Source of the DNA: an uncultured Muribaculaceae bacterium
GTDB taxonomy: Bacteria; Bacteroidota; Bacteroidia; Bacteroidales; Muribaculaceae
Direction of reading: 5' to 3'
NCBI GenBank assembly: GCA_910587235.1
Contig: CAJUKD010000021.1
Location: forward strand, 1 to 43,014
DNA length: 43,014 nucleotides
A program made the position numbers and the translations under genes. Numbering within the stretch: position 1 is the first letter of the stretch; every line of letters starts with the position of its first letter. The notes below the pieces were generated by a model. The model was not told where the DNA came from, made no database searches, and worked only from the letters and a program-made list of their open reading frames with translations. This document shows, piece by piece, positions 18,807-26,638 of the stretch.

Positions 18807-19655
18807 TTAGAATAACTTCAGTCCGGAAGCGATGCAGACGGCACCGACAATAACACAGTAAACAGCAAACCAGACGAGTTTGCCTTTCTTTACAATATTA
18901 AGCATCCATTTGCAAGCCGCACAACCGACAAGGAAAGAGGCCAGAAATCCCGTAAGCATGGGAACAAAACCTATGGCATCCGATACAACAGCATCGGCCG
19001 CAGGCGCTATCATGTCCTTGATGTCGAGAAGAGCCTCGCCAAGAATGGGGATGATAACCATCAGGAACGAGAACTGGGCAACCTGCTCGCGCTTGTCGCC
19101 TATGATTATACCTGTAGCTATGGTCGTGCCGGAACGGGACAAACCCGGGAGCACCGCCACAGCCTGAGCGCAACCTATGATGAAAGCATCGCGGAATGAT
19201 ATGTCACGCGGACGCCGAGCGCCGGCAGGCAAGTGCTCAAGCGGACGTGTACGGTAAAAATAAGAGAATGTCAGCAGTGCGGCCGTAATGCAGAGGCAGA
19301 TGCCGACAAGCGTAAGGTCGCGACCGAAGAAGCCTTCGATATAGTCCTTGAAGAAGACCCCGACAATGCCGACAGGAATACATGATACAAGTATCTTGCA
19401 TACATAATAAAAGTTGCTGTCGCGACGGAATGTGAAGAAAGAGCGGCAAAGAGGCATGAATTCATGCCACAGCACGACAATCGTGCTGAGTACTGTCGCC
19501 ACATGAAGCATGACATCGAACTCGAGGCTTTCGGCACCCGAAAGATCGATTCCGAGGAGTTCTCGGAAAATTTCAAGATGACCCGATGAACTTATAGGCA
19601 GATATTCGGCAAGACCCTGTACTATGCCGAGGATGAGTGCGTCGATTGTTTCCAT
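18807..19655 (-). CDS. uppP: Undecaprenyl-diphosphatase (bacitracin resistance protein)
   Basis: The 282-residue integral membrane enzyme dephosphorylates undecaprenyl pyrophosphate, returning the lipid carrier used for peptidoglycan and surface glycans. The family's (E/Q)xxxE motif is seen as Gln13-Glu17 in GIVQGLAEYLPISSSGH, and the second motif is LPGLSRSGTTIATG. About eight hydrophobic segments follow. It starts two bases after the DUF3098 stop and is part of the ftsX run. Confidence 0.96.
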   Translation of the reverse strand: METIDALILGIVQGLAEYLPISSSGHLEIFRELLGIDLSGAESLEFDVMLHVATVLSTIVVLWHEFMPLCRSFFTFRRDSNFYYVCKILVSCIPVGIVGVFFKDYIEGFFGRDLTLVGICLCITAALLTFSYFYRTRPLEHLPAGARRPRDISFRDAFIIGCAQAVAVLPGLSRSGTTIATGIIIGDKREQVAQFSFLMVIIPILGEALLDIKDMIAPAADAVVSDAIGFVPMLTGFLASFLVGCAACKWMLNIVKKGKLVWFAVYCVIVGAVCIASGLKLF

Positions 19656-19657
19656 TG

Positions 19658-19960
19658 TCAGTTCTGCTCCTTTTTATTTCCGCCAAAACGCGCGGGATCG
19701 ATGATAATAGCTACAGCCATGACTATAAAGCCTATGAAAGCTATGGCCGGGCCGACCACAATGCGGCGCGTGCTGAAAATATCGGGATTAAATGCTTCCT
19801 CTGTGGAACTGCCGCCGAGCATCAGCAGGAACCCCGTCACGATTAGTATGCCGGCAAAAGCCATACCCATGAAATTGTAGCGTCCGAGCGGCTTATGCGC
19901 GGCGCTCTCTTTGACAAGGCCCGCGTCGGCCGTATGCTTTGCATTTCTGTTTTTAGCCAT
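19658..19960 (-). CDS. DUF3098 small membrane protein
   Basis: The 100-residue protein has a short hydrophilic N-terminus and two membrane segments (about 32-50 and 67-87), with NFMGMAFAGILIVTGFLLM and FSTRRIVVGPAIAFIGFI between and within them; this pattern fits DUF3098. The family occurs next to ftsX and uppP in many Bacteroidota, which hints at a link to division or envelope synthesis, but no function is known. It lies 35 bases after ftsX and 2 bases before uppP. Confidence 0.88.
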   Translation of the reverse strand: MAKNRNAKHTADAGLVKESAAHKPLGRYNFMGMAFAGILIVTGFLLMLGGSSTEEAFNPDIFSTRRIVVGPAIAFIGFIVMAVAIIIDPARFGGNKKEQN

Positions 19961-19995
19961 ATTTCAGGAAATAATGTATGTTTTTTGATTGTATT

Positions 19996-20871
19996 TTATT
20001 TCAGGAACATATCGTCGTAATCGCTGCGAAGATAGCTGTCGGTTGCAGCGGCTGCGGCAAGCGCACACAAAGCCACACCGGCCACAAGCATCGACGCGCC
20101 TACTGCCGCCATACGCCACCATGTCAACGCTTCGGCAATAGCCGGATCGAATGTGGAAGCATAAGCCCTAAGCGGAAGAAGAGCCAGTGACGCCACTATG
20201 CCGGCAATTAGGCCGTTCAGAGCACCGGCAACAACGAAAGGGCGCCGGATGAATCCTCGGGTGGCCCCCACGAGTTTCATCGCATGTATGATAAAACGCC
20301 GGGCATAGACCGAAAGGCTGACGGTATTGCGTATCAGCACCACCGATATAAGCAGCATGGCCGCGGCAATAGCCAGAAGAACTGCCGTCAGTCGCCGCAA
20401 CGTAGAGTCCACGCCACGGATAAGAGCACTTTCAGTCATCACTTTGCCTACAGCCGGGAGGCTACGCATTTCGGCAGCTATCACATCTATACTGTCGGGA
20501 TTGGCGAAGGCAGGGCGAAGGCGCACATCGAATTCCGCCGAAAACGGATTTACGTCGATCAGCTCGCGCACATCGTCGCCGATATATGCGCTTTCCTGTT
20601 CCAACACCTCGTCGGCGGAGGAATATATGTATGATTCGACAAACGCGGCATCGCCGAGAGTACGTTTCATCGCATTGATATCGGCGTCGGAAGCTTCGCT
20701 GTCCATACTTATTATAAAGCCTATGTTGCGGCGCACATCGTCGGTAAGTGCACGCGCGGCAATAGCTGTCAGCGCCACTATGCCGAGCAGCAGCAACATC
20801 AGCGCGACACTGACCACCGAGGTCACACGTGAGCCGAGAGTGGATATCTGTTTCGAACGGTTTCGATCCAT
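19996..20871 (-). CDS. ftsX: Cell division permease-like protein FtsX
   Basis: The 291-residue protein has one N-terminal membrane segment (about 20-42), a periplasmic domain (about 45-170) and three C-terminal membrane segments, the FtsX layout. VLIRNTVSLSVYARRFIIHAMKLVGATRGFIRRPF is the conserved region around the coupling helix (shown here only as a landmark near residues 188-222). With the ATPase FtsE it controls peptidoglycan hydrolases at the division site; ftsE is not adjacent. The ATG at 20871 is chosen because it gives the normal FtsX length and lies downstream of a promoter at 20931-20962; the frame is open further to 20961. It is the first gene of a six-gene run. Confidence 0.92.
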   Translation of the reverse strand: MDRNRSKQISTLGSRVTSVVSVALMLLLLGIVALTAIAARALTDDVRRNIGFIISMDSEASDADINAMKRTLGDAAFVESYIYSSADEVLEQESAYIGDDVRELIDVNPFSAEFDVRLRPAFANPDSIDVIAAEMRSLPAVGKVMTESALIRGVDSTLRRLTAVLLAIAAAMLLISVVLIRNTVSLSVYARRFIIHAMKLVGATRGFIRRPFVVAGALNGLIAGIVASLALLPLRAYASTFDPAIAEALTWWRMAAVGASMLVAGVALCALAAAAATDSYLRSDYDDMFLK

Positions 20872-20930
20872 TTTGCAAGTCTTTGAGGATGAACGACAAG
20901 CCGACAGGCCACGACAAACCCAAAATCGTG

Positions 20931-20962
20931 CAAAATTAACAAAAATCCCCCACTCTGCCAAA
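20931..20962 (-). promoter_or_regulatory. Promoter for the ftsX-uppP-truB-queA run
   Basis: On the minus strand TTTG (20962-20959), a 20-base spacer and TAATTTTG (20938-20931) match the Bacteroidota consensus. The leader to the ftsX ATG would be about 55 bases. It lies between the rplI terminator and ftsX, which supports a fresh start of transcription here. Confidence 0.7.
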
Positions 20963-21013
20963 TTTAATTTTTCACCTCAGGCCCAACGTTCGCCGACAGC
21001 GCTCCGGCCGGCA

Positions 21014-21048
21014 TAAAAAAAGCGGCCGCGTCGTCACGACGCAGCCGC
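21014..21048 (-). terminator. Rho-independent terminator of the rpsF-rpsR-rplI operon
   Basis: Read on the minus strand, a GC-rich stem (21048-21022; arms GCGGCTGCGTCGT and ACGACGCGGCCGC, one T/G mismatch) is followed by a run of eight T (21021-21014). It begins 38 bases after the rplI stop. Confidence 0.9.
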
Positions 21049-21085
21049 CTGTGAAGGGGATATTGATGTTGTTGATGGTGTTTCT

Positions 21086-21529
21086 TTATTCGGCAACCAC
21101 AGTAAAGGGGACTTCGACAACGACTTCCTTGTGGAGGTTGACAGTTGCCTTGTAATCGCCAACTTCCTTAATTGCGTCGCTGACTTCGATAAGCTTGCGG
21201 TCGATGTTGTGGCCGAGTTTTTCGAGGGCTTCTGCAATCTGGATGCTGTTGACGGAACCGAAGATGGTGCCTGTTGCGCTGGTCTTTGCGCCTATGGTGA
21301 GAGCTACGCCCTGAAGTGTGGCGGCAAGAGCTTCGGCGTCGGTCTTGATCTTGGCGAGCTTATGGGCGCGCTGACGCTGATTTTCAGCAAGAACCTTAAG
21401 AGCGGAAGGAGTTGCAACAACGGCTTTTCCCTGGGGAATCAGGAAGTTGCGGCCGTATCCATCTCTTACTTCTACGACGTCATCCTTGTATCCAAGGCCG
21501 CGTACGTCTTCTTTGAGTATGATCTTCAT
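21086..21529 (-). CDS. rplI: 50S ribosomal protein L9
   Basis: The 147-residue protein has the L9 two-domain layout: an N-terminal rRNA-binding domain (MKIILKEDVRGLGYKDDVVE, GYGRNFLIPQGKAV), a long connecting helix (about 40-75) and a C-terminal domain (FGSVNSIQIAEAL, VGDYKATVNLHKEVVVEV). It binds 23S rRNA domain V near the base of the L1 stalk. It is the last gene of the S6-S18-L9 operon, 23 bases after rpsR, and a strong terminator follows. Confidence 0.98.
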   Translation of the reverse strand: MKIILKEDVRGLGYKDDVVEVRDGYGRNFLIPQGKAVVATPSALKVLAENQRQRAHKLAKIKTDAEALAATLQGVALTIGAKTSATGTIFGSVNSIQIAEALEKLGHNIDRKLIEVSDAIKEVGDYKATVNLHKEVVVEVPFTVVAE

Positions 21530-21552
21530 ATTGAATCCTTGAGCTTTAAGAG

Positions 21553-21822
21553 TTATTTCATCAGGTCGGTAACGTAGGGCAGCAGAGCCAGGTGGCGGGC
21601 ACGCTTAACAGCCTGAGCCACACGACGCTGGAATTTCAGCGAGGTGCCGGTGATGCGGCGGGGAAGGATTTTGCCCTGTTCGTTGAGGAATTTCTTGAGG
21701 AATTCGGGATCCTTGTAGTCAACGAAGTTGATGCCGAAACGTTTGAAACGGCAGTATTTTTTCTTCTTCACGTCCACCGACATGGGGGTGAGATAACGGA
21801 TTTCGGATTGTGCCTGTGCCAT
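21553..21822 (-). CDS. rpsR: 30S ribosomal protein S18
   Basis: The 89-residue protein carries the S18 core: FKRFGINFVDYKDPEFLKKF, GKILPRRITGTSLKFQRR and the basic C-terminal helix AVKRARHLALLPYVTD. S18 pairs with S6 on the 30S platform. It starts 3 bases after the rpsF stop. The N-terminus has YLTPMSVDVKKKKYCRFKRF with a single Cys. Confidence 0.98.
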   Translation of the reverse strand: MAQAQSEIRYLTPMSVDVKKKKYCRFKRFGINFVDYKDPEFLKKFLNEQGKILPRRITGTSLKFQRRVAQAVKRARHLALLPYVTDLMK

Positions 21823-21825
21823 TGT

Positions 21826-22197
21826 TTAGTCCTCCTTGTTTTCTACGGTTTGGGGTTCGGTTTTAGCCTGTGCACCGCGGCGTGCGCGACGTTTTGCGGC
21901 ATACTCGGCGGCATACTTGTCCTGACGGAAAGTGAGGAAGCGGATCACACGTTCGTCGCGACGGAAAGCTGTTTCAAGCTTGCGGATGACGGTGGGTTCT
22001 GCCTCGAATTCTACGAGTGTGTAGAAGCCGGTGGACTTTTTCTGGATGGGATAAGCGAGCTTGCGCAGACCCCATTCTTCGCTGTTCACGATTGATGCGC
22101 CGTTGTCGGTGAGCACTTTCGTGAATTTTTCTACCGCTTCCTTCATCTGAGCATCAGACAAAACGGGAGTTAAAATGAAAACGGTTTCGTAAGTCAT
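21826..22197 (-). CDS. rpsF: 30S ribosomal protein S6
   Basis: The 123-residue protein has the S6 ferredoxin-like fold marks YETVFILTPVLSDAQMKEAV, WGLRKLAYPIQKKSTGFYTL and FRRDERVIRFLTFRQDKYAA, followed by a lysine/arginine-rich and then acidic tail. It forms the S6-S18 heterodimer on 16S rRNA. It is the first gene of the operon and has a -7 promoter element about 46 bases upstream; a tiny CCG-containing hairpin follows that element. Confidence 0.98.
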   Translation of the reverse strand: MTYETVFILTPVLSDAQMKEAVEKFTKVLTDNGASIVNSEEWGLRKLAYPIQKKSTGFYTLVEFEAEPTVIRKLETAFRRDERVIRFLTFRQDKYAAEYAAKRRARRGAQAKTEPQTVENKED

Positions 22198-22242
22198 TGT
22201 TAATACTGTTGGTTAAATTTTTTATGCGGATTTTTCCGGGCA

Positions 22243-22274
22243 CAAAGATAGCAATTATTTTCCTAACAGCGAAA
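22243..22274 (-). promoter_or_regulatory. Promoter for rpsF-rpsR-rplI
   Basis: On the minus strand a perfect -7 box TATCTTTG (22250-22243) is preceded, after 20 bases, by TTTC (22274-22271), one base off the -33 consensus. Just downstream, 22240-22224 can form a small stem (CGGA/TCCG) with a CCG trinucleotide. Confidence 0.6.
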
Positions 22275-22290
22275 TTTCAGACAAAAAAGT

Positions 22291-22902
22291 TTAAAGACTG
22301 ATTATTTCGCAGGCGCGCAGGCGGGAAAGGATGTCGCATATCAGTTCACCGGAAGAGGCCGAGGAGGCAGGCTCATCATTCAAAGGAGGAAGAGCGAGAT
22401 TGCCGGTCACTGCCATAAGTTCAGCCGCCGGAGCCGGAAGTGGTGCGGGATGAGCGGCGGCGACACGGCGGAACAGCTCGAGCGCATAACGGGCGCATAC
22501 ATCGGCATGCTGTGCTGCGAAACTGTCGCCGGCAAGCCGGTCGGCAATGCCTATCACAGCTATTGCGAATGTATGGGTGGCGCTGAGAAGGGAGGACGCG
22601 ACAATTTTTATGTCGGCACCGGACACATCGACAGCGAGCAGGCTCATCAACAATGCACCGACAGCGTCGGCATCACGTCCGGCGTCGGCAAGCAGGCCTG
22701 CATGGTGCATGGCCGCACACAGCATTGCATCGACCTCAGGTTCCACAGGCTGCCCGGCCATGCGCGCCGTCTGCCAGCGGCGGTCGAAACGCGCCAGAGC
22801 CTCGCCGGTGAAACGTATCAGCGCAGACACATCGGCCGAGGTCTGCATTGTACGCAATTCGTCGATATAGGCGGCATAGGCCGCATTTCCCGATGCGGTC
22901 AT
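22291..22902 (-). CDS. Uncharacterised alpha-helical protein coupled to ribBA
   Basis: I do not recognise a family. The 203-residue protein is Ala-rich, mainly helical by composition, with no signal peptide or clear membrane helix; the segment DIKIVASSLLSATHTFAIAV (about 98-117) is mildly hydrophobic. MHHAGLLADAGRDADAVGAL and RYALELFRRVAAAHPAPLPA suggest helix-turn-helix pairs of the kind seen in repeat scaffolds, but this is a weak impression. Its ATG overlaps the ribBA stop (ATGA), so it is translated with ribBA and is the last gene of the lptF-ribBA run. No terminator hairpin is seen after it, and the rpsF promoter follows within 50 bases. A role linked to riboflavin synthesis cannot be claimed from position alone. 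Confidence 0.75.
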   Translation of the reverse strand: MTASGNAAYAAYIDELRTMQTSADVSALIRFTGEALARFDRRWQTARMAGQPVEPEVDAMLCAAMHHAGLLADAGRDADAVGALLMSLLAVDVSGADIKIVASSLLSATHTFAIAVIGIADRLAGDSFAAQHADVCARYALELFRRVAAAHPAPLPAPAAELMAVTGNLALPPLNDEPASSASSGELICDILSRLRACEIISL

Positions 22903-24122
22903 TCCACCTGATGGAGGTCGTGCCCCATGCGTTCCTTTTTAGTGTGCATGTAGCGCAGATTATAAGGATTGGGCTTCACCTCTATAGGAACGTTTTCGAC
23001 CACTTCAAGACCGTAGCCTTCGAGTCCTATGCGCTTGACGGGATTATTGGTCATCAGACGCATCTTGCGTATCCCGAGAAGATTCAGGATCTGCGCACCT
23101 ACTCCATAGTCGCGCTCGTCGGCTCCGTGGCCGAGGTGTATGTTTGCTTCTATGGTATCAAGACCTTCTTCCTGAAGCTTGTATGCGCGGATTTTGTCCA
23201 TAAGTCCTATGCCCCGGCCTTCCTGACTGAGGTAGATTACGGCTCCGCGGCCTTCCGCTTCTATCATCTCCATTGCTTTGTGCAGCTGCTCGCCGCAATC
23301 GCATCGGCGCGAGGCAAAAATATCGCCGGTAGCACATGACGAATGCACTCTGACGAGTACGGGTTCGCCGTCGGCTACGTCGCCCTTGATGATGGCGATA
23401 TGTTCGAGTCCGTTCGAGCGCTGACGGAAAGGGACAAGACGGAAATGGCCGTAGGCAGTGGGCATATCGACTTCCACGCCCTGTTCGACGAGCGATTCGG
23501 AAGCGAGGCGATAGGCAATCAGATCACGTATCGATATCAGTTTCATGCCCCACTCGTCGGCACGCCGGCGCAGTTCGGGCAGGCGTGCCATTGTGCCGTC
23601 GTCGCTCATTATCTCCATAAGGGCGGCGGCAGGCTGCAAGCCGGCGAGGCGCGCAAGGTCGACGGCGGCCTCGGTGTGGCCGCTGCGGCGGAGCACGCCC
23701 TGATCCTGTGCATACAGTGGATTGATGTGGCCGGGACGGCCGAACGTGGCCGGAGTAGATTCCGGGTCGGCGAGGGCACGGATGGTGGCGCAGCGGTCCT
23801 CGGCACTCACACCTGTGCTGCACCCTTCGAGCTTGTCGACGGTGACGGTGAAAGGCGTGCCGAGCACTGAGGTATTATCCTCGACCTGATGGGGAAGTTC
23901 AAGTTCGCGGCAACGCGAGATCGTGACCGGAGCACAAAGTACACCGCGGGCATTCTTGAGCATGAAATTAACCTGCTCGGGTGTGATTTTTTCAGCGGCG
24001 ACAATCAGGTCGCCTTCGTTCTCGCGGTCTTCGTCGTCGACAACGATCACCATCTTTCCCTGGCGGAAGTCGTCGATGGCCTCCTGTATGTCGTCGAGGC
24101 GTATTTTATTGTTCTGTTCCAT
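22899..24122 (-). CDS. ribBA: Bifunctional 3,4-dihydroxy-2-butanone-4-phosphate synthase / GTP cyclohydrolase II
   Basis: The 407-residue protein fuses the two entry enzymes of riboflavin synthesis. The N-terminal half (about 1-200) makes dihydroxybutanone phosphate from ribulose 5-phosphate: DDEDRENEGDLIVAAE holds the metal-binding acid, with GHTEAAVDLARLAGL. The C-terminal half (about 205-407) opens GTP: RVHSSCATGDIFASRRCDCG has the three zinc Cys, followed by LSQEGRGIGL and TNNPVKRIGLEGYGLEV. Both active sites look complete. The start overlaps the end of the lptF-like gene by 17 bases, and the stop overlaps the next gene by four, so all three are one transcription unit. Confidence 0.97.
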   Translation of the reverse strand: MEQNNKIRLDDIQEAIDDFRQGKMVIVVDDEDRENEGDLIVAAEKITPEQVNFMLKNARGVLCAPVTISRCRELELPHQVEDNTSVLGTPFTVTVDKLEGCSTGVSAEDRCATIRALADPESTPATFGRPGHINPLYAQDQGVLRRSGHTEAAVDLARLAGLQPAAALMEIMSDDGTMARLPELRRRADEWGMKLISIRDLIAYRLASESLVEQGVEVDMPTAYGHFRLVPFRQRSNGLEHIAIIKGDVADGEPVLVRVHSSCATGDIFASRRCDCGEQLHKAMEMIEAEGRGAVIYLSQEGRGIGLMDKIRAYKLQEEGLDTIEANIHLGHGADERDYGVGAQILNLLGIRKMRLMTNNPVKRIGLEGYGLEVVENVPIEVKPNPYNLRYMHTKKERMGHDLHQVE

Positions 24123-25929
24123 AAGTAGTATCTCCGGATTTACGGCTTATCAGTTTTATCAGGGCCTCGTCGGTGGCGCGGATCGCACGCAGCCGACGCG
24201 GAGTTGTGGCGAAAGGATATTGGTTAAGGAGATTTATGACATATATGTCGGTGGTATTCGACAGATACTCCACAAGTGCGTTCAGATCGCGTGCGAGAGG
24301 CCGAGTCAGGACTTGCGCCTTGAAAAGGCGACGCACGGGACCAAGCCGGTTTATCGAGTTTTCTATTCCGGCACAACGGGCGTCGAATTCGCGAAGCATA
24401 GTCAGTGCTTCGGAAGGCTCGACATCGGCCATACGTACCTCTTTCAGGGTAAGGCTCCTGCCGAGTGTACGTCCTGTGATGCGGCGGATAAAGGCGGTAT
24501 AGGCATCGACATTGAACACAGCCGAATCGCCGACAGCCTTATAGGTGAAGAATATGCCAAGTGGGAGCAATGCAGCGGAACTCAGCCATATTCCCTGCCA
24601 TACCTCAAGTTTGCCGTCGCGAGCCATCTTGTAGCCGGTGTTGTCGATTATGAAGTAGACGATAAACAGCAGAACCGAAATGATGAGCGGGGTACCGAGT
24701 CCGCCTTTCTTGATGATGGCTCCGAGTGGCGCTCCGATGAAGAAGAATATTATACAGGCGAAAGAGAGTGTGAACTTACGCTGCATCTCGATGTCGTGGC
24801 GGCGCATCAGTTTTGCCTGGTCGGCCAAAGCGAGGCTCTTGTAATTGTACTCCTGCTGTTGGCGACGGGCTTTTACAAGCGCCTGGGATATATATGTCTT
24901 GGCATATCCGGGTCCGGGAGCCTGAAAGAGCGAATCTATATCGAGAGCTTCGGACAGCACGACCGGACGACGCGGATATTCGTCGACAACCTCGCCATGC
25001 CGGTAGGTACGCACCGTTGGTGTAAGGCCGAAGTATGCCTGGGACGTAATCTCTCGGGCATAAACCGACGACACGGAGTCGACGCGGTGTCCGAGAGAAT
25101 CGATGGAATGACGCAGCTGACTGATATTCTGCCCTATGTACTGCGAGCGCATCCCGCTTTCGTCCATACGGTTGAAATTCATGTCGAAAGGGAAATAGAC
25201 GCTTTTTTCTGTGAATGCCTCGCGTCGGAAAGGCATGTAACGCGACGATGATGCGCCCATGGAGTTGTCGCGCATGTTCTCGAACATTTCTCCGCTGTAG
25301 AGGCGCATGAGCAGCCGAGTCTTGTCCTCGGTGAAGTTGAAGCGGCCGGAGTCGGCAAGTATGACCCTCGTGTTGTCGAGTCCGCGGCTGGTGTCATAGA
25401 TAATCATTCCGTAGAGCATACCCGTATCGGGATTTTTATGCTCCACGTAAAGGTTCATGTTCGGTATCTGGTCGTAGAAAGAGCGTTCGGGGATCTCGAC
25501 TTCAGGCGATTTCTGACGCACAGAGAAGAGTATGGTCCACATTTTGGTCTGCCCCACCGGAAGTACATTGTTCTGGAAAAAGAATGCGCCTACGGCTATA
25601 AAGGCCATAAGCACCATCAGCGGGCGCATGATACGGAACAGGGATATTCCCGCGGCTTTCATGGCCGTAAGCTCGAATTTCTCCCCAAGATTGCCGAATG
25701 TCATCAGCGATGCCAGAAGCACGGCAAGGGGAAGGGCGGTAGGCACCATCGTAAGAGCCGCATAGAAGAAGAGTTCGGCTATAACATCGAATGTAAGTCC
25801 TTTTCCGACAAGGTCCTCGATATAACGCCACAGGAACTGCATCAGCACAATGAACAGGCAGATGAAGAATGTCATGGCAAGCAACGGCAGGAAGCGCTGC
25901 AGCATGAAACTATATAGGCGTTTGATCAT
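24106..25929 (-). CDS. LptF/LptG family lipopolysaccharide export permease
   Basis: The 607-residue protein is a YjgP/YjgQ-type permease. An N-terminal block of three membrane segments (about 10-120), with LPLAVLLASLMTFGNLGEKFELTAMKAAG as its landmark coupling-helix region near residues 62-90, is followed by a long periplasmic jellyroll domain (about 125-370) and three more membrane segments (about 385-475). In E. coli LptF and LptG with LptB lift lipopolysaccharide from the inner membrane. The protein is about 240 residues longer than E. coli LptF; the extra part includes a longer periplasmic region and a C-terminal soluble tail (about 475-607), as I expect for Bacteroidota members. Whether it is F or G cannot be told. 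Its stop overlaps ribBA by 17 bases. Confidence 0.9.
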   Translation of the reverse strand: MIKRLYSFMLQRFLPLLAMTFFICLFIVLMQFLWRYIEDLVGKGLTFDVIAELFFYAALTMVPTALPLAVLLASLMTFGNLGEKFELTAMKAAGISLFRIMRPLMVLMAFIAVGAFFFQNNVLPVGQTKMWTILFSVRQKSPEVEIPERSFYDQIPNMNLYVEHKNPDTGMLYGMIIYDTSRGLDNTRVILADSGRFNFTEDKTRLLMRLYSGEMFENMRDNSMGASSSRYMPFRREAFTEKSVYFPFDMNFNRMDESGMRSQYIGQNISQLRHSIDSLGHRVDSVSSVYAREITSQAYFGLTPTVRTYRHGEVVDEYPRRPVVLSEALDIDSLFQAPGPGYAKTYISQALVKARRQQQEYNYKSLALADQAKLMRRHDIEMQRKFTLSFACIIFFFIGAPLGAIIKKGGLGTPLIISVLLFIVYFIIDNTGYKMARDGKLEVWQGIWLSSAALLPLGIFFTYKAVGDSAVFNVDAYTAFIRRITGRTLGRSLTLKEVRMADVEPSEALTMLREFDARCAGIENSINRLGPVRRLFKAQVLTRPLARDLNALVEYLSNTTDIYVINLLNQYPFATTPRRLRAIRATDEALIKLISRKSGDTTYGTEQ

Positions 25930-25980
25930 CGTGCTTTATACGGATTCTTTTACTTGCGTTACGGCCACGGATAGGCGAAG

Positions 25981-26012
25981 CAAAGTTACGATTTTTTTTC
26001 TGTCAACGCAAC
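25981..26012 (-). promoter_or_regulatory. Promoter for lptF-ribBA
   Basis: On the minus strand TAACTTTG (25988-25981) is a full -7 match, with GTTG (26012-26009) 20 bases upstream as a one-off -33 element. The -33 part lies within the last codons of the thioredoxin-fold lipoprotein gene. The leader would be about 48 bases. Confidence 0.6.
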
Positions 26013-26551
26013 CCGCTTATCGTCCTCACCGCGTCGGATGCGGGCCAAAGTATGGTGGTGTATGCTCCTATGACCGGGGGGTTGCCGGGTAAGGTGACGT
26101 AATAACGCGGTACGATACGGTTGGCAAAGAGTCGGTAGACACGGTCGTCGGGCTGAGCGGAAAAAGGAAGCGTCAATGAGTTCCGCGTCCAGAATTCGGC
26201 TATTGCGCCGGGATCGCCGCCGCGCGATATACATATCACCCGGACGTCGGCCATTCCTTTTTCGACCAGACGTTGTGCCGTGCGCTGAAGTTCAGGCAGG
26301 GCAGTGCGGCAATCGGAGCAGTCTATATCGAAGAAGAATATAAGGCATATCGAGTGTTCGATATCGGAGAGGCTGAACAGGCTGCCGTCGTCGAGAGTGA
26401 CGTGAAAACCGGGGACTTTGTCGCCCGTGGCAAGACTCCACAGCGGAGTGTCGTCGTCCTTCTCCGAAACGCAGGACGACGGTATGAAAAGCATGATCAG
26501 CATCGCGGCCATCATGACGGCTGCCGCTCCGGTACTATATATATTTTTCAT
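26003..26551 (-). CDS. Thioredoxin-fold (TlpA/ResA-like) lipoprotein
   Basis: The 182-residue protein has an N-terminal membrane-spanning signal ending in PSSC (Cys27), a plausible though imperfect lipobox. The residues after it (VSEKDDD) are acidic, like the surface-export signals described for Bacteroidota lipoproteins. The thioredoxin-like domain (about 40-175) has GDKVPGFHVTLDDGS, FFDIDCSDCRTALPELQ with a CSDC redox pair, and FANRIVPRYYVTLP with the cis-Pro region. Such proteins reduce or transfer disulfides outside the cytoplasm. It sits between the rplQ terminator and the lptF promoter; I see no clear promoter of its own. Confidence 0.88.
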   Translation of the reverse strand: MKNIYSTGAAAVMMAAMLIMLFIPSSCVSEKDDDTPLWSLATGDKVPGFHVTLDDGSLFSLSDIEHSICLIFFFDIDCSDCRTALPELQRTAQRLVEKGMADVRVICISRGGDPGAIAEFWTRNSLTLPFSAQPDDRVYRLFANRIVPRYYVTLPGNPPVIGAYTTILWPASDAVRTISGLR

Positions 26552-26575
26552 TGTCAGATCGCTTTACAGAGCAAA

Positions 26576-26611
26576 GCCGCCGCCGCGTCCGTTCGGATTC
26601 GCGGCGGCGGC
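26576..26611 (-). terminator. GC-rich hairpin after rplQ
   Basis: The arms GCCGCCGCCGCG (26576-26587) and CGCGGCGGCGGC (26600-26611) are perfectly complementary over 12 bases, and the loop can add a TCCG/CGGA stem. On the minus strand only TTTG follows, so termination may be incomplete and allow read-through into the lipoprotein gene. It lies 27 bases after the rplQ stop, at the end of the alpha operon. Confidence 0.7.
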
Positions 26612-26638
26612 TATATTTCTGCCGTTTTCGTACAGTTT

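Noticed and set aside
20872..20961. A longer N-terminus for FtsX
   Set aside because: The added 30 residues contain three Cys, fit no FtsX and cover the promoter.
23923..25251. A 442-codon open frame on the plus strand opposite the LptF/G and ribBA genes
   Set aside because: It lies wholly antisense to two well-recognised genes, has no family features, and its openness follows from the codon bias of the real genes.
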